From Bifidobacteriaceae bacterium (GTDB lineage Bacteria; Actinomycetota; Actinomycetes; Actinomycetales; WQXJ01): DNA of 7,374 bases. Below, piece after piece: positions 6,241-7,374 of the stretch (position 1 is its first letter; every line of letters begins with the position of its first letter). Both the position numbers and the translations under genes were made by a program. The stretch is taken from the NCBI GenBank assembly GCA_031265345.1, contig JAISCU010000191.1, forward strand, positions 1-7,374, given 5' to 3'. Below the pieces are notes generated by a model. It did no database searches. It had not been told where the DNA came from and was given only the letters and a program-made list of their open reading frames with translations.

Positions 6241-6269
6241 AAGGGTATCGGGCCTGATAACGTGCCTGC
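6241..6269. promoter_or_regulatory. 29-bp divergent promoter region with near-palindrome
   Basis: This gap separates the ATPase (leftward) from the dNTPase (rightward). TATCGGGCCTGATA (6246-6259) is palindromic except for one pair (6250/6255). It places GATAAC (6256-6261) on the + strand and GATACC (6249-6244) on the - strand, both resembling the -10 consensus TATAAT. The + element ends 8 nt before the dNTPase ATG, which would put transcription start at or next to the start codon. Neither gene has a visible ribosome binding site. I infer leaderless transcription, at least of the dNTPase; any -35 elements must lie inside the opposite gene. Confidence 0.45.
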
Positions 6270-7374
6270 ATGGCAGGTTACGGTCCGGCCGATTCGGCGC
6301 GTCTGATCGATGAGGCGGACAAGACCTCCCGTCGCACCGAGTTCGAGCGCGACCGCGCCCGGTTGCTCCACTCCGCGGCCCTGCGTCGGTTGGGGGCGAA
6401 GACCCAGGTCAGGACGCCCTGGCGACGGCCTGACCATCCAGTCGGGGACGATTTCATCAGGACCCGTCTGACCCATTCGTTGGAGGTCGCCCAGGTCGGG
6501 CGGGAACTGGGCAAGGCTCTGGGCTGCGATCCGGACGTGGTGGACACGGCCTGCCTGGCCCACGACTTGGGCCACCCGCCGTTCGGGCACAACGGCGAGC
6601 GGGCCCTGGCCGAGGTGGCGGAGGCGGCCGGCGGCTTCGAGGGCAACGCCCAGACGTTGCGCCTGCTGACCCGGCTGGAGGCGAAGGTCTACGCGCGCGG
6701 CCGGTCGTGGGGCCTCAACCTGTCGCGGGCCTCGCTCGACGCTTCGATCAAGTACCCGTGGCGGCGCGGCGAAGGGCCGCCCGGCTCGGCTCCGGCCAAG
6801 TTCGGCGTGTACGCCCCGGAGGCGGAGGTCTTCGCGTGGGTCCGCCGGGACGCGCCGCCGCTCGCGAAGTGCGTCGAGGCGCAGGTCATGGATTTGGCCG
6901 ATGACGTGGCCTACTCGGTGCACGATGTCGAGGACGGGATCGTGGGCGGCTCGATAGCCCCTTCCTCGCTGGCCAGCCCGCCGGAGAGACGGGCGGTCGC
7001 GGAGCTGGCGGCCGAGCGGTACTGGGACGGCGGCATCGGGCAACTGGAAGACGCGGCGGCCAGGCTGACCGGGCTGGCGATCTGGCCGCGAACCTGGGAC
7101 GGGTCGAGGCCGGCGCTGGCCCGGCTCAAGAACATGACGTCGCAGCTGATCGGCCGGTTCGTGGTCGCGGCCGAGGCGGCGACGCGGGAGGTCTACGGAC
7201 CTGGGCGGCTGACCCGGTACGCGGCCGAGGTCGTGGTGCCGCCCGAGACCGGGGCGGAGATCGCCGTGCTGAAGGCTCTGGCGGCGCTGTTCGTGATGGA
7301 GCCGCGCCTGGAGGACCCGATCTACATGGGGCAGCGGGCGGTGCTGAAGGACCTGTTCAGATCGGAAGAGCGTC
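6270..7374 (+). CDS. dGTP triphosphohydrolase-like HD-domain protein, 3'-truncated
   Basis: Enzymes of this family hydrolyse dGTP or other dNTPs to the deoxynucleoside and triphosphate, adjusting the cytoplasmic dNTP pool. The start MAGYGPADSARLIDEADK and the following DRARLLHSAALRRLGAKTQV are typical of the actinobacterial Dgt-like group. The HD metal site is visible: His69 in RTRLTHS, His98-Asp99 in AHDLGHPPFGHNGE, and the downstream acidic motif DLADDVAYSVHDVED (208-222), which supplies the last metal-binding Asp. The ATG has no ribosome binding site but sits 8 nt after a -10-like GATAAC. Only 363 genuine codons are present, to base 7358; the family is usually somewhat over 400 residues, so the last part is missing. 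The final residues RSEER come from adapter sequence. The start and family are secure, but substrate preference is not visible. Confidence 0.94.
   Translation, partial: MAGYGPADSARLIDEADKTSRRTEFERDRARLLHSAALRRLGAKTQVRTPWRRPDHPVGDDFIRTRLTHSLEVAQVGRELGKALGCDPDVVDTACLAHDLGHPPFGHNGERALAEVAEAAGGFEGNAQTLRLLTRLEAKVYARGRSWGLNLSRASLDASIKYPWRRGEGPPGSAPAKFGVYAPEAEVFAWVRRDAPPLAKCVEAQVMDLADDVAYSVHDVEDGIVGGSIAPSSLASPPERRAVAELAAERYWDGGIGQLEDAAARLTGLAIWPRTWDGSRPALARLKNMTSQLIGRFVVAAEAATREVYGPGRLTRYAAEVVVPPETGAEIAVLKALAALFVMEPRLEDPIYMGQRAVLKDLFRSEER
7359..7374 (+). other. Illumina adapter remnant at contig end
   Basis: AGATCGGAAGAGCGTC is identical to the first 16 bases of the Illumina TruSeq universal adapter as read through from a short insert. 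It sits exactly at the 3' end of the window, interrupts the dNTPase gene where more protein is expected, and translates to residues (RSEER) that do not fit the family. It is not genomic sequence. Confidence 0.93.

Noticed and set aside
4079..6271. A single 730-residue permease starting near 6271 on the - strand
   Set aside because: The part upstream of 5467 is an out-of-frame reading of the ATPase gene. The real permease starts at the ATGA overlap at 5467.
1..7374. CRISPR array, tRNA or rRNA genes, insertion sequence or phage genes
   Set aside because: No spaced direct repeats, tRNA-like cloverleaf, transposase motif or phage protein was seen on either strand.

Overview
This is a G+C-rich fragment whose gene content points to a Gram-positive actinobacterium. 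It encodes a secreted protein with an LPXTG wall-sorting signal, an FtsX-type ABC pair with an ATGA overlap, and an HD-domain dNTPase of the kind usual in high-GC Gram-positives. I cannot place it to genus. The last 16 bases match the start of a standard Illumina adapter, so this is the untrimmed end of a short-read contig and not a natural boundary.

Layout. 1-326: about 320 bp with no gene I can defend. It holds a perfect 10-bp inverted repeat (12-35), a perfect 14-bp palindrome (102-115) and a ribosome binding site. 327-4034 (+): a 1235-residue surface protein with a signal peptide, a head of about 490 residues, five tandem Ig-like stalk domains and an LPVTG anchor. 4035-4078: a 44-bp convergent gap. 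4079-5467 (-): an FtsX-like permease of 462 residues. 5464-6240 (-): its ABC ATPase, which starts the two-gene operon and overlaps the permease by ATGA. 6241-6269: a 29-bp divergent gap containing a near-perfect palindrome with a -10-like element on each strand. 6270 to the end (+): the first 363 codons of a dgt-like dNTP triphosphohydrolase, followed by adapter sequence.

How the genes relate. The ATPase and permease clearly form one transporter. The surface protein faces the permease tail to tail and is an independent unit; no sortase or other surface gene lies nearby in the window. The dNTPase is a housekeeping gene that shares only the short divergent promoter region with the transporter. 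I see no single new system tying all four genes together.

The points most worth a second look are the regular Lys-Asp-Asn pattern in all five stalk domains, which suggests self-formed isopeptide bonds, and the ATPase, which keeps Walker A, Walker B and the H-loop but has lost the usual Q-loop, signature and D-loop residues.
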